A DNA stretch of 64,000 bases from the NCBI GenBank assembly GCA_043557195.1, contig CP121314.1:1488001-1552000 (forward strand). Direction: 5' to 3'. Origin of the DNA: Jejuia sp043557195 (lineage in GTDB: Bacteria > Bacteroidota > Bacteroidia > Flavobacteriales > Flavobacteriaceae). The position numbers and the translations under genes are program-made. Below are positions 45,279-52,772 of this stretch, one piece after another (position 1 is the stretch's first letter; every line of letters starts with the position of its first letter). A model generated the notes under the pieces. The model saw only the letters and a program-made list of their open reading frames with translations. It did not search any database and was not told the origin of the DNA.

Positions 45279-45656
45279 ATGAAAAAATTAGTTTTAGGAA
45301 CAGCTTTATTTTTAGCTTTAGGTTTAACATTTACGTCTTGTAGAGACACAAAAAAAGCAGAATCAGTTGAGGAAGCTGTAGAAAATGCTGCAGAAGCAAC
45401 TAAAGATGCTGCTAATGACGCAGTTGACGCCGCTGGTGAAGCTGCTGAAAAAGCAGGTGACGCAGTTGAAGGTGCTGTTAAAGAAGCTGGTGAAGCTGTG
45501 GATAACGCAGTTGATGCTGCTGGTGAGGCTGTTGATAATGCAGCAAAAAAAGCTGGGGAAACAGTAGATAAAGCAGTAGATGCTACTGGAAAAGCTGTTG
45601 AAGATGCTGCAAATGCCGCAAAGAAAGAAGCTGACAAATTAAAAGGCGGTCACTAA
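45279..45656 (+). CDS. Alanine-rich LEA-like lipoprotein
   Basis: A 125-residue lipoprotein (lipobox LTFTSCRD, C21). The mature part is a run of degenerate 11-residue units such as DAVDAAGEAAE and NAVDAAGEAVD, rich in Ala, Glu, Lys and Asp, typical of LEA/apolipoprotein-like amphipathic helices. Such proteins may protect or coat membranes under stress; no function is proven here. A strong terminator follows 26 bp after the stop. Confidence 0.82.
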   Translation: MKKLVLGTALFLALGLTFTSCRDTKKAESVEEAVENAAEATKDAANDAVDAAGEAAEKAGDAVEGAVKEAGEAVDNAVDAAGEAVDNAAKKAGETVDKAVDATGKAVEDAANAAKKEADKLKGGH

Positions 45657-45682
45657 TTAGGTAAGCCTTTTTTGATACAATT

Positions 45683-45707
45683 AAAACCACCTCATAGAGG
45701 TGGTTTT
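45683..45707 (+). terminator. Terminator of the LEA-like gene
   Basis: Eleven-bp perfect stem AAAACCACCTC/GAGGTGGTTTT with a 3-nt loop, followed by TTTATT. Confidence 0.88.
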
Positions 45708-45732
45708 TTTATTAAAAAACTTATGGAAAACA

Positions 45733-45764
45733 AAAAAGCCTTATCTAAACTTGATAAGGCTTTT
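45733..45764 (-). terminator. Hairpin downstream of the tRNA fragment
   Basis: AAAAGCCTTATC pairs with GATAAGGCTTTT around 7 nt, with a T run on the minus strand. It stands at the 3' side of the displaced tRNA-Leu end, just as another hairpin follows the intact tRNA. It is probably the original terminator of this tRNA before the island inserted. Confidence 0.7.
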
Positions 45765-45822
45765 GTACTGAAGACGGGACTTGAACCCGTACGGACTAAT
45801 GTCCATTGGATTTTAAGTCCAA
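45762..45822 (-). repeat. Displaced 3' part of tRNA-Leu, left att repeat
   Basis: These 61 bp are identical to 61657-61717. They hold the 3' half of tRNA-Leu(UAA), from the anticodon arm to the acceptor end. The match stops abruptly at 45823, where the 5' half is replaced by unrelated AT-rich DNA. It is one of the two direct repeats left by site-specific integration. Confidence 0.92.
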
Positions 45823-45922
45823 TCATATTTGACCTAAATAACATTGAACTAATTCATATTCAATTGATTAACAAGTAATTAATTTTTTATGATATCATTT
45901 AAAATCAAGTAAAATCAATATT

Positions 45923-45942
45923 TGTTGTACCTATGTTGTACC
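45923..45942 (+). repeat. Left copy of 20-bp island-end repeat
   Basis: TGTTGTACCTATGTTGTACC, itself two TGTTGTACC units 2 bp apart, recurs in the same orientation at 61599-61618. It lies 100 bp inside the left att repeat and directly upstream of the integrase start. Likely arm-type binding sites for the recombinase or its accessory factor. Confidence 0.65.
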
Positions 45943-45946
45943 AAAA

Positions 45947-47194
45947 ATGATTATCTTTAAGATTCAAAGTATCAAAAAAATGACTTCAAACGCAAAAATT
46001 GTTCTTCGAAAGAAGCCAAATAAAAATGGTCTATACCCCTTGGCAATTAGAATTTCAAAAAATAGGCGTTCCAACTATCATTATATCGGTCATTATATAG
46101 AATTAGAATATTGGGATGAGAAAAATATTCGTGTTAGAAAATCACATCCAAATGCAGCGAATCTTAATAATCTGTTGGTGAAGAAATTATCTGAAGCGAA
46201 TAAGATGCTTATGGACTTACAAGCTGAAAAACAAGATTTATCATCAAATCGTATTAAGGACAAATTATACAAAGACTCAAATAGCTCAAGCTTTTCTGAA
46301 ATTGCAAAAGCTTTTTTAGATGAACTTGAAGCCAATAAAAAATTGGCTCGATATTACGCAGATAAAGTAAGAGTAAATCATGTGTTGAATTTTTCAAAAT
46401 CGAATCAGCTTTCCTTTCAAGAAATTGATGAACAGTTTTTAAGGAATTTTAAAACTTATTTAAAAACCAAACATAGTTTATCTGAAAGGTCAATAGTGAA
46501 TAATCTTGTTGTCATAAGAACTATATATAATAGAGCTATCAAATTAGGGGTTGTCGATAGAAAATTATACCCTTTCGGGTCGGGTGGAATTCAAATTAAA
46601 TTTCCTGAAAGTCAAAAAACTGGATTAAATAAAGAAGAACTTATTGCTTTAGAAAGTGTCAATGGTTTAACCGAAAACGAAATTCATGCAAGAAATATTT
46701 GGCTTTTCAGTTTCTATTTTGCTGGCATACGAGTTGCTGATGTACTTAAAATTAAGTGGTCTGATATTTCAGATAATAGACTTAACTATCGTATGGATAA
46801 AAATTCAAAATTATTGTCATTGAAGATTCCTGAGAAAGCTTTTGCAATTTTAGAACAGTACTCGAGTAATAAACAGGACGATAACGATTTTATTTTTCCA
46901 GAGATGAAAATGGTTAACCTGAAAGTTTCGAAGGATGTCTTTAGAAAAATTAACGCTGCTACAACAATGTTAAACAAGTATTTAGCACGGGTTGCTGAAA
47001 AGGCTAAAATAAAAAAGAAAATTACCATGCACATTGCTCGCCATAGCTTTGGCAATATGTCTGAGGATAAAATCCCTATTAAGATGCTTCAAAAGCTATA
47101 TCGCCATTCCTCAATTACAACCACCATCAACTACCAAGCTAACTTTATGCATAAAGATGCTGATGATGCTTTAGACAGTATAATAAACTTTTGA
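45947..47194 (+). CDS. Tyrosine site-specific recombinase (integrase)
   Basis: A 415-residue integrase. The N-terminal arm-binding and SAM-like domains (to about 215) precede a catalytic domain with R262 (AGIRVAD), H362-x-x-R365 (HIARHSF), H387 (LYRHSS) and nucleophile Y396 (TINYQ). All catalytic residues are intact, so it may still be active. It should cut and join DNA at the tRNA-Leu att site. The start may instead be the ATG at 45980 (MTSNAKIVL), which gives the commoner N-terminus of this family. Confidence 0.95.
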   Translation: MIIFKIQSIKKMTSNAKIVLRKKPNKNGLYPLAIRISKNRRSNYHYIGHYIELEYWDEKNIRVRKSHPNAANLNNLLVKKLSEANKMLMDLQAEKQDLSSNRIKDKLYKDSNSSSFSEIAKAFLDELEANKKLARYYADKVRVNHVLNFSKSNQLSFQEIDEQFLRNFKTYLKTKHSLSERSIVNNLVVIRTIYNRAIKLGVVDRKLYPFGSGGIQIKFPESQKTGLNKEELIALESVNGLTENEIHARNIWLFSFYFAGIRVADVLKIKWSDISDNRLNYRMDKNSKLLSLKIPEKAFAILEQYSSNKQDDNDFIFPEMKMVNLKVSKDVFRKINAATTMLNKYLARVAEKAKIKKKITMHIARHSFGNMSEDKIPIKMLQKLYRHSSITTTINYQANFMHKDADDALDSIINF

Positions 47195-47201
47195 TATCTA
47201 A

Positions 47202-47861
47202 TTATAATGGAATATCATAATCTTTAACGTTATTATTCTTCAAGTTATCCACATAGCCAGAAAATGGACTAGTGTATTCCTCTTTTATTATAAAACCTTT
47301 CTCAACAAAATTTTTAGCGCTCTCTTTCCAGTTTTGAATGTTTAGACCTCTGCTAAGCTTCCAATTTTTTGTTTCATAATATGCATAAAATTTTCGTCCT
47401 TCTTTTTCAGGCCAACTATTCTTCTTAAAAAACTCTAAAACAACTAGTTCATTTTTTGGCCTTGTCAGTTTATTATAGTTTTCTTTTGTTTTATGTTTAT
47501 AAGAAGATACCAAATTTTGGCCTAGTTCTGGGACGTAGTTGTCCAAATTTTGGACTGGTTGGCCACAAAAAATGGTCATCTTAATTTTAGAACCTTTAGC
47601 TGGATGGTATGATGGAAAATATTTTAAATAGCTCCAATTATTAAGATCATTCAGATAATTGTGATAAGTCGTTTTCGATTTGAATTTTGCTTTTTCCATA
47701 ATCGATCCCCTATTTATTGTTATGGTCTCCTTGAAAAATTCCCGATTCCATTTTTGAAAAAACGCTAGATACAAAGTTATATGACCCTGTTTAATTCGAG
47801 CGTCCTTATTGAAGCATTCAAAAATCGCGTTGAGCTGAATAATATAGTTTACTCTTTCCAT
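47202..47861 (-). CDS. Hypothetical mobile-element protein, possible DNA-binding
   Basis: A 219-residue soluble protein. The N-terminus (VNYIIQLNAIFECFNKDARI, then HITLYLAFFQKWN and the helix pair KAKFKSKTTYHNYLNDLNNW) resembles winged-helix proteins carried beside integrases on Bacteroidota integrative elements. The linker and C-terminal helical part are variable. Its start overlaps the stop of the BtgA-like gene by one base (TAATG), so translation is coupled. A replication or transfer-control role is inferred from position. Confidence 0.7.
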   Translation of the reverse strand: MERVNYIIQLNAIFECFNKDARIKQGHITLYLAFFQKWNREFFKETITINRGSIMEKAKFKSKTTYHNYLNDLNNWSYLKYFPSYHPAKGSKIKMTIFCGQPVQNLDNYVPELGQNLVSSYKHKTKENYNKLTRPKNELVVLEFFKKNSWPEKEGRKFYAYYETKNWKLSRGLNIQNWKESAKNFVEKGFIIKEEYTSPFSGYVDNLKNNNVKDYDIPL

Positions 47862-48271
47862 TAGTCATACTTATCAATGAATTTCTTTGCTGTATATTTA
47901 ACTTTTTTCTTTTCCTCAAAATACTTTTTTTCTAAAATCAATTTTTCTCTGGGTGGTTCTGCTGCTTTAAAAAGAGCTTGCATCATCGCCATAGTAGGTT
48001 TGGTCTGCGACTTTTCAATATCCTTCATAATAGCGATCATTCCGTTCATTCGTTTTTTGATTAGGATAGAAATTCTGTTTTCCAAAGTTTCCATACGAGG
48101 TCCTAAATTCTCGGTTGGGGAAATTCCGTTTTCATTGAAAAATTCCATCATTAGAAGCAATGTCATTGATTGTGATTTCGAGAGCATTTTACTAAATTTT
48201 CTAAACTCAATCGCTACAGATCTCTTGATCTTTAGCGTTTCAAATTCTTCTTTTTCAAATCCCTTATCCAT
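47861..48271 (-). CDS. BfmA/BtgA-like mobilization protein
   Basis: A 136-residue basic, helical protein. KIKRSVAIEFRKFSKMLSKS and MTLLLMMEFFNENGISPTE match my memory of the BfmA/BtgA family, relaxosome accessory factors of Bacteroides mobilisable elements. The relaxase that usually accompanies it is missing from this island. A candidate oriT hairpin lies 143 bp upstream of its start. It is coupled to the downstream gene by a TAATG overlap. Confidence 0.72.
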   Translation of the reverse strand: MDKGFEKEEFETLKIKRSVAIEFRKFSKMLSKSQSMTLLLMMEFFNENGISPTENLGPRMETLENRISILIKKRMNGMIAIMKDIEKSQTKPTMAMMQALFKAAEPPREKLILEKKYFEEKKKVKYTAKKFIDKYD

Positions 48272-48413
48272 AGTTTTTAGTAAAATAATTGCCTGTTTTC
48301 GGCGGTTATCAAATATTTTTAGTAAAAAGTAGCGTTTTTAACAAAATCACAAAAATTTCAAGAATTACGGTAAATCCTATAAACACTACGTTTAAAACGA
48401 AAATCGCATAATC

Positions 48414-48435
48414 GTAACATCGCAAAGCGTGTTAC
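48414..48435. other. Candidate oriT hairpin
   Basis: GTAACA-T-CGC-AAA-GCG-TGTTAC folds into an interrupted 9-bp hairpin, followed by CCTCTTGC. It stands upstream of the BtgA-like mobilization gene, the usual place for a transfer origin. The nick site itself cannot be assigned. Confidence 0.35.
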
Positions 48436-48479
48436 CCTCTTGCTTTTCGATTCCTTCATTTTATTTCAGGATCTTCATA

Positions 48480-48501
48480 CTTTTCAACTAAGGTTGAAAA
48501 G
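48480..48501 (+). terminator. Terminator-like hairpin in the island
   Basis: CTTTTCAAC-TAAG-GTTGAAAAG, a 9-bp perfect stem followed by CTTTTTTAG. No gene on the plus strand directly precedes it, so it may end an unannotated or antisense transcript. Confidence 0.5.
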
Positions 48502-49366
48502 CTTTTTTAGGGGCTTATAACACCATTATTTTTTTAGCAATAAAGTGAAGTTAATTATTTGCAAACAACTGACAATCATTTAAATAAAATAATTTTCATA
48601 TTCATTTTAGATGGTTTTATTTGATTTATTTTAACATGCTTTTCCCTTTTAAAACCACATACTTATTATATCTTGAGCGTTTTCCTTTTCTTTTGATATT
48701 GAATTCTATGTGCTATGATATTTACCAAGTTTATTAATAGCAAAATGTTACAGATTAGCATCTAATTCAATTTCAATCACTTACTTCCCATAGCGCCATC
48801 GCCGTTACCTTTTCGGGAGCTATATCTAAAATTTTGATTGAGTAAGGACTTATAAAAAGAGCAAGGTATGAGCCTGATTATGCAGTCTGTCTCAAGCTAA
48901 ATTTTAAAACTTTGTGAAGTGAAAGGTTTAAGTGAATTTGATTTTGCGGACTCTTTTTCAAAGTTAACCAATATCCGCTTTTATAATTGCTTTTATTAAT
49001 TTTATATCAAATATGAAAAGAACAGCATCTACTTTGAAAATGTGTCCAAGAATTGTCTTAAGGATGCTCTTTCTCTTTCTGTAGTTTTTGTAGAAGAAAA
49101 GAAATGTGTGGAGTGAAATTATCTCAATAACCTAATTAATGCAAGTCTTTTGCTAATTTATTTTTGGTGCTATATGTATAGCAAAAATCTTCCTAGTCAA
49201 TAACAGAGATTGCTAAAACGCATCTTGTATCGTTTTAAATTAATTAAGTAAAACACAAAAATTTTGTATCAAGTACATAAATGAGTCTTCAAAATTGAAT
49301 TAAAGTCAGATTTACTGAGTAGAGTTGGACCGGAATAAAACTAGTTGAATTTGGGTTTAAACAAAA

Positions 49367-49392
49367 AGCCAATGGTAAAATTACCATTGGCT
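49367..49392 (-). terminator. Terminator of the DUF4382-like gene
   Basis: A 26-nt perfect palindrome with arms AGCCAATGGTAA and TTACCATTGGCT. On the minus strand it is followed by TTTTTG. It lies 125 bp past the stop of the lipoprotein gene at 49517. Confidence 0.75.
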
Positions 49393-49516
49393 CAGTTACT
49401 AACCAATCAAAAGTTCTAGGGCAAATCGCTAATCAATAATTTGATAATAAAATTCTCTTTTTCAATGAGGTTTTGACTAATTCTTTTAAAAAGTGCATAT
49501 GAATAATAGTTGTAAA

Positions 49517-50227
49517 TTAATTCAACAAATCTGCAGCCATTTTAATATTCTCTTTCAAATCGGCAGCAATATCTTGATTTCCATCTTCATCATTAGGGTT
49601 AATTTCAATCACTCCGTCGTTATCATCATCAGTAGCTAAACTTAAATCTATTTGATTAAGAGATGTTAAAAATTGTGAAATATCAAATTGAACGGTAAAA
49701 TCAACAATCCCATCTTGTACTAATATGCCTGTGCTACGACCTACATCTAAATTTTCACTGGTATCGTGCCAAAAAACAAATGGTACGTCATCTATAGTAC
49801 CTGCAATGTAAATTGACCTATCAAACAAGTCATCATTAGACGGTAAATCTTCATCCTTATGGAACTTAAATCGTAATTCTTTATAAAACCCGTCAGGAAC
49901 AAAAACAGAACCTATGGTTTGAGATAAGGCATTAGAGTTATCGAGTAGGTCAACCTGATATGGTCCTCTAAACTGAATTTCATCAGTATCAAGGCTACTA
50001 TTTGAATCATCATCATTTTTAAAGACCACATCACGAATTGAAATCCTAAAGTCCGTAAATACTACTGTAGCATTATTTTTGCTTTTGCTAAATGTAGTTT
50101 TAGAACTACTTGAGGAGTTGATTGCTCTTATATTTAAACTTATACCTCCTTCACTATTATTGTCTTTAGAGCAACTAACAATACTTAGACAAATTACTGA
50201 TAATACGACATAAACTAAATTTTTCAT
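49517..50227 (-). CDS. DUF4382-like lipoprotein
   Basis: A 236-residue lipoprotein (lipobox LSIVSCSKD, C19). The mature part has the layout of DUF4382-type proteins: a beta-strand opening (ISLNIRAINS, VVFTDFRISIRDVVF), a central FVPDGFYKELRFKF strand, and a C-terminal acidic stretch rich in Asp and Asn (ATDDDNDGVIEINPNDEDGN). The match to DUF4382 is by general pattern only. It has its own copy of the island promoter motif 26 bp upstream. Confidence 0.7.
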   Translation of the reverse strand: MKNLVYVVLSVICLSIVSCSKDNNSEGGISLNIRAINSSSSSKTTFSKSKNNATVVFTDFRISIRDVVFKNDDDSNSSLDTDEIQFRGPYQVDLLDNSNALSQTIGSVFVPDGFYKELRFKFHKDEDLPSNDDLFDRSIYIAGTIDDVPFVFWHDTSENLDVGRSTGILVQDGIVDFTVQFDISQFLTSLNQIDLSLATDDDNDGVIEINPNDEDGNQDIAADLKENIKMAADLLN

Positions 50228-50252
50228 TTTATTATAATTTTGGGGTTTATTA

Positions 50253-50282
50253 ATAAAACAACTTCACAGATTAATGTCCCAA
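50253..50282 (-). promoter_or_regulatory. Island ECF-type promoter, site 5
   Basis: On the minus strand: TTGGGACA, 12 nt, then GTTGTTTTAT. It ends 26 nt before the ATG of the DUF4382-like gene. Same motif and spacer as the four other sites in the island. Confidence 0.75.
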
Positions 50283-50366
50283 ACATTATTTCTTTTTTTT
50301 GGTTTGCTATTAATCATAAAATTGGAGGGCGTGAGGGATGAATTAACTAACTAACACGCTTTATAT

Positions 50367-50852
50367 TTAGTTCTTTTCAAAGGTTAGCGTATCAGTACCT
50401 CCATTACCGCCACTTACATCAATCAATTCTATTTTTGTGGATGAAGTGGATACTATGTCCCAATCATCATTCAAATCTTCAAAATCACTACTTTCCGGTA
50501 CCGGGAAGAAGATATTAAAATCAATATCATCATTACTGCTACTGTCGTCATTACTATTATTATCATCTGTAACAGACCAAGTACCTGTAATTGTGTTAGA
50601 ACCATTTGTTGCTACTAGAGAACCATCCGTATTGAACGTAAACTCATAACCGTTAAAATCAGAAGTTTCATTTTGACCAGAGTCATTAAAATTTGTAATT
50701 CTCCACGCTCCTGATTGCGCTGTGTTTTCTATTTCTGCTATTTGTTGACTATTGTTATTTGTGCTTCCATCATCGTCGTCTGTTGAACACATTGATGACA
50801 TTAGTGAAAAACTTAACATTAATAAGAATCCTAGATTAAATACTTTTTTCAT
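50367..50852 (-). CDS. Acidic lipoprotein with one GTWS/DDWD repeat domain
   Basis: A 161-residue lipoprotein (SSMCSTDDDD, C22). The mature part is one copy of a domain of about 110 residues: it begins SGAWRITNFNDS, passes through YEFTFNTDG and TITGTWSV, then DDWDIVS, and ends SGGNGGTDTLTFEK. The neighbouring lipoprotein carries three related copies. The fold may be lipocalin-like (small beta-barrel), by inference. It follows that gene by 29 bp on the same transcript. Very rich in Asp, Asn and Ser. Confidence 0.8.
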   Translation of the reverse strand: MKKVFNLGFLLMLSFSLMSSMCSTDDDDGSTNNNSQQIAEIENTAQSGAWRITNFNDSGQNETSDFNGYEFTFNTDGSLVATNGSNTITGTWSVTDDNNSNDDSSSNDDIDFNIFFPVPESSDFEDLNDDWDIVSTSSTKIELIDVSGGNGGTDTLTFEKN

Positions 50853-50881
50853 AACTACTATTTTTAAATTAAAATTTTACA

Positions 50882-52666
50882 TTAAAGTTTTTGAAGGGTT
50901 AAAGTGTCTGTTCCACCATTTCCTCCACTAATATCTCTTATAACCACTTCTGTACTAGAGACTGAAATGACATCCCAGTCATCATCATTAAATTCATCAA
51001 ATGGCATATTTGTACCAAAGTCCAGAGTCATTTGATTACCAGAACTAAATACAGACCAAGTACCATTATTTGTATTTGCACCATTTGACGCTGAAACTGT
51101 TCCATTTATATTAAAATTCAATTCATAACCTGTATAGTTAGCGGTTTGGTCATCAGCATCTTCTGTATAGGATGCTACTATCCAAAGGCCATCCGATAGA
51201 ATTGTAGTTAAATCGTCATTTCCATTTCCCCCATCAAAAGGTGTTCGTTCAAAGGTTAAAAAGTCTTCAGAACCATCACCACCACTAATATCTTTTAACC
51301 TGATAATGTCGTTGGTTACTTCAAGAACATCCCAATCATCGGCTAATTCATCAAGTGGCATACCCGTCCCGAAATTTAAGTTTAATCCTAGTTCGGTCTC
51401 ATCTCCAGATGTTGTAGACCAAGAACCGTTTGTAGTACCGTTCGTATCTGTTGCCGTAGCTGTATTGTCTGATGCAAAATTGAAAACATAGTCTGCAAAG
51501 TCTGAGGTTTCATCTGTATCATCAAAGTAGTAAGTAACGTACCAATCGCCATTTGTGAGTGCATTTACTAGAGCTGAATCATCAATACTTCCACCTGAAG
51601 AACAATCACTTTCAAAACGAAGACGGTCATCGCCCAGTCTTAAATCAACTTTTACTTCTCCTGGCTCTTGTTCTATCTCATGTAAATTCCACGTATCATT
51701 AAAATCTGATAATCCTGTTACGCTAATTGCTACTAAAATATTGTTTCCGGTTCCAGAAGCAGTCCAAGTACCATTAAAAGTATTTGTATTCTGTGTTACC
51801 AAGATAGTTCCATCGCTATTGAACTCAAACACATAACCTACATAGTTATCCTCAAGGTCATTGTCATTGCGTTCCAGTTTATCAACTGTCCATGTAGAAC
51901 AATCTGCAAAAACAGTATCAAGGTCATTGGTCGTGCAGTTGTCACAATCATCATCATCAAAATCATTGTCATCATCTTCATCGCAAGTATCATCTGCCAT
52001 TTCAATGGCGTTTTCCAATTCTTGTATGCTATTTATGGTTTGAGTAGTTCCGTCTGAAAAAATGACCGTGATTGGAAAATTAATCGTAACTGCTGAAAAC
52101 TTATCCAAATCATCAATAAAATCGTACATATCTTTATCATTACTGATGGTAATAGCATTGATTAAATCATTGTTTTCATTAAAAACAGATGCAGTAATAG
52201 GATATTGGAAGTCAATACATTCTATATCGTCATCATTTTCATTTTCCCCAGCACAGTTAACTGCAAGAGCCGTTAATTCGGCATCAGAGTTAACCACAAC
52301 TGTTGAAAAATCTGTTAGAATAATTGTTACAGGGTATGAAATAACAACAGAATCTACATCATCATCAAACAAATCAATAATATCTTCAATATCCTCATAA
52401 CCATCGTCATCATTTATTTCTAGTTCAATTCCGTTAACAGTTACGGTAACTGGAAGTTGAACGCTTAAACAACTAGCGTTATCGATAATATTATCATTAG
52501 AACCATCTTTAGTAGCTGTTCTACTCATTAAGTTGGCTATTTTTGAGCTGGCTTCAATAGTATCTTCAACTGGTGGGTCTATACTTAAATCGTCTTCGGT
52601 TCTACAAGAAGTCATAGTGAATAGCATCCCTATAACTAATAGTAAGATTGGTTTCAAGGTTTTCAT
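50882..52666 (-). CDS. Large acidic repeat lipoprotein
   Basis: A 594-residue lipoprotein (LFTMTSCRTED, C21). I start at the ATG at 52666; the longer frame to 52795 runs into the promoter motif and the glycosyltransferase. Residues 65-270 hold two related units of about 105 residues with LPVTVTV/YPVTIIL and YPITASV/FPITVIF strand pairs. A very acidic spacer (DEDDDNDFDDDDCDNC) follows. Residues 275-594 hold three copies of the GTW(S/T) domain; the last two also have the DDWD...SGG(N/D)G motif shared with the small lipoprotein downstream. I recognise no named family. Surface or periplasmic binding, possibly of calcium, is inference. Confidence 0.82.
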   Translation of the reverse strand: MKTLKPILLLVIGMLFTMTSCRTEDDLSIDPPVEDTIEASSKIANLMSRTATKDGSNDNIIDNASCLSVQLPVTVTVNGIELEINDDDGYEDIEDIIDLFDDDVDSVVISYPVTIILTDFSTVVVNSDAELTALAVNCAGENENDDDIECIDFQYPITASVFNENNDLINAITISNDKDMYDFIDDLDKFSAVTINFPITVIFSDGTTQTINSIQELENAIEMADDTCDEDDDNDFDDDDCDNCTTNDLDTVFADCSTWTVDKLERNDNDLEDNYVGYVFEFNSDGTILVTQNTNTFNGTWTASGTGNNILVAISVTGLSDFNDTWNLHEIEQEPGEVKVDLRLGDDRLRFESDCSSGGSIDDSALVNALTNGDWYVTYYFDDTDETSDFADYVFNFASDNTATATDTNGTTNGSWSTTSGDETELGLNLNFGTGMPLDELADDWDVLEVTNDIIRLKDISGGDGSEDFLTFERTPFDGGNGNDDLTTILSDGLWIVASYTEDADDQTANYTGYELNFNINGTVSASNGANTNNGTWSVFSSGNQMTLDFGTNMPFDEFNDDDWDVISVSSTEVVIRDISGGNGGTDTLTLQKL

Positions 52667-52733
52667 AATGAAATGGGTATTATTATAAAATTTAAATTCA
52701 TTTTTAATATGGCCTTTAATTGCCTCTTTATTA

Positions 52734-52763
52734 TTAAAACAACTCGTTAAATAAATGTCCCAA
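52734..52763 (-). promoter_or_regulatory. Island ECF-type promoter, site 4
   Basis: On the minus strand: TTGGGACA, 12 nt, then GTTGTTTTAA. It stands between the glycosyltransferase stop and the start of the large acidic lipoprotein, 68 nt before that ATG. Confidence 0.78.
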
Positions 52764-52772
52764 GAAAATATG

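Larger units (their letters stand above)
48272..49516. other. 1.2-kb gene-free stretch in the island
   Basis: No open frame with protein-like composition is seen on either strand. The stretch holds a candidate oriT hairpin (48414-48435), a terminator-like hairpin (48480-48501) and the terminator of the downstream lipoprotein gene (49367-49392). The middle (about 48550-49300) is AT-rich and may be decayed transfer genes. Confidence 0.6.

Noticed and set aside
45385..45567. Alternative frame inside the LEA-like lipoprotein gene
   Set aside because: It is a shadow of the 11-residue repeats in the real frame, which has a lipoprotein signal.
45672..45878. 68-residue plus-strand frame over the tRNA-Leu fragment
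   Set aside because: The frame reads antisense through the tRNA 3' half and a similar frame recurs over the intact tRNA. It is a by-product of the repeat, not a protein gene.
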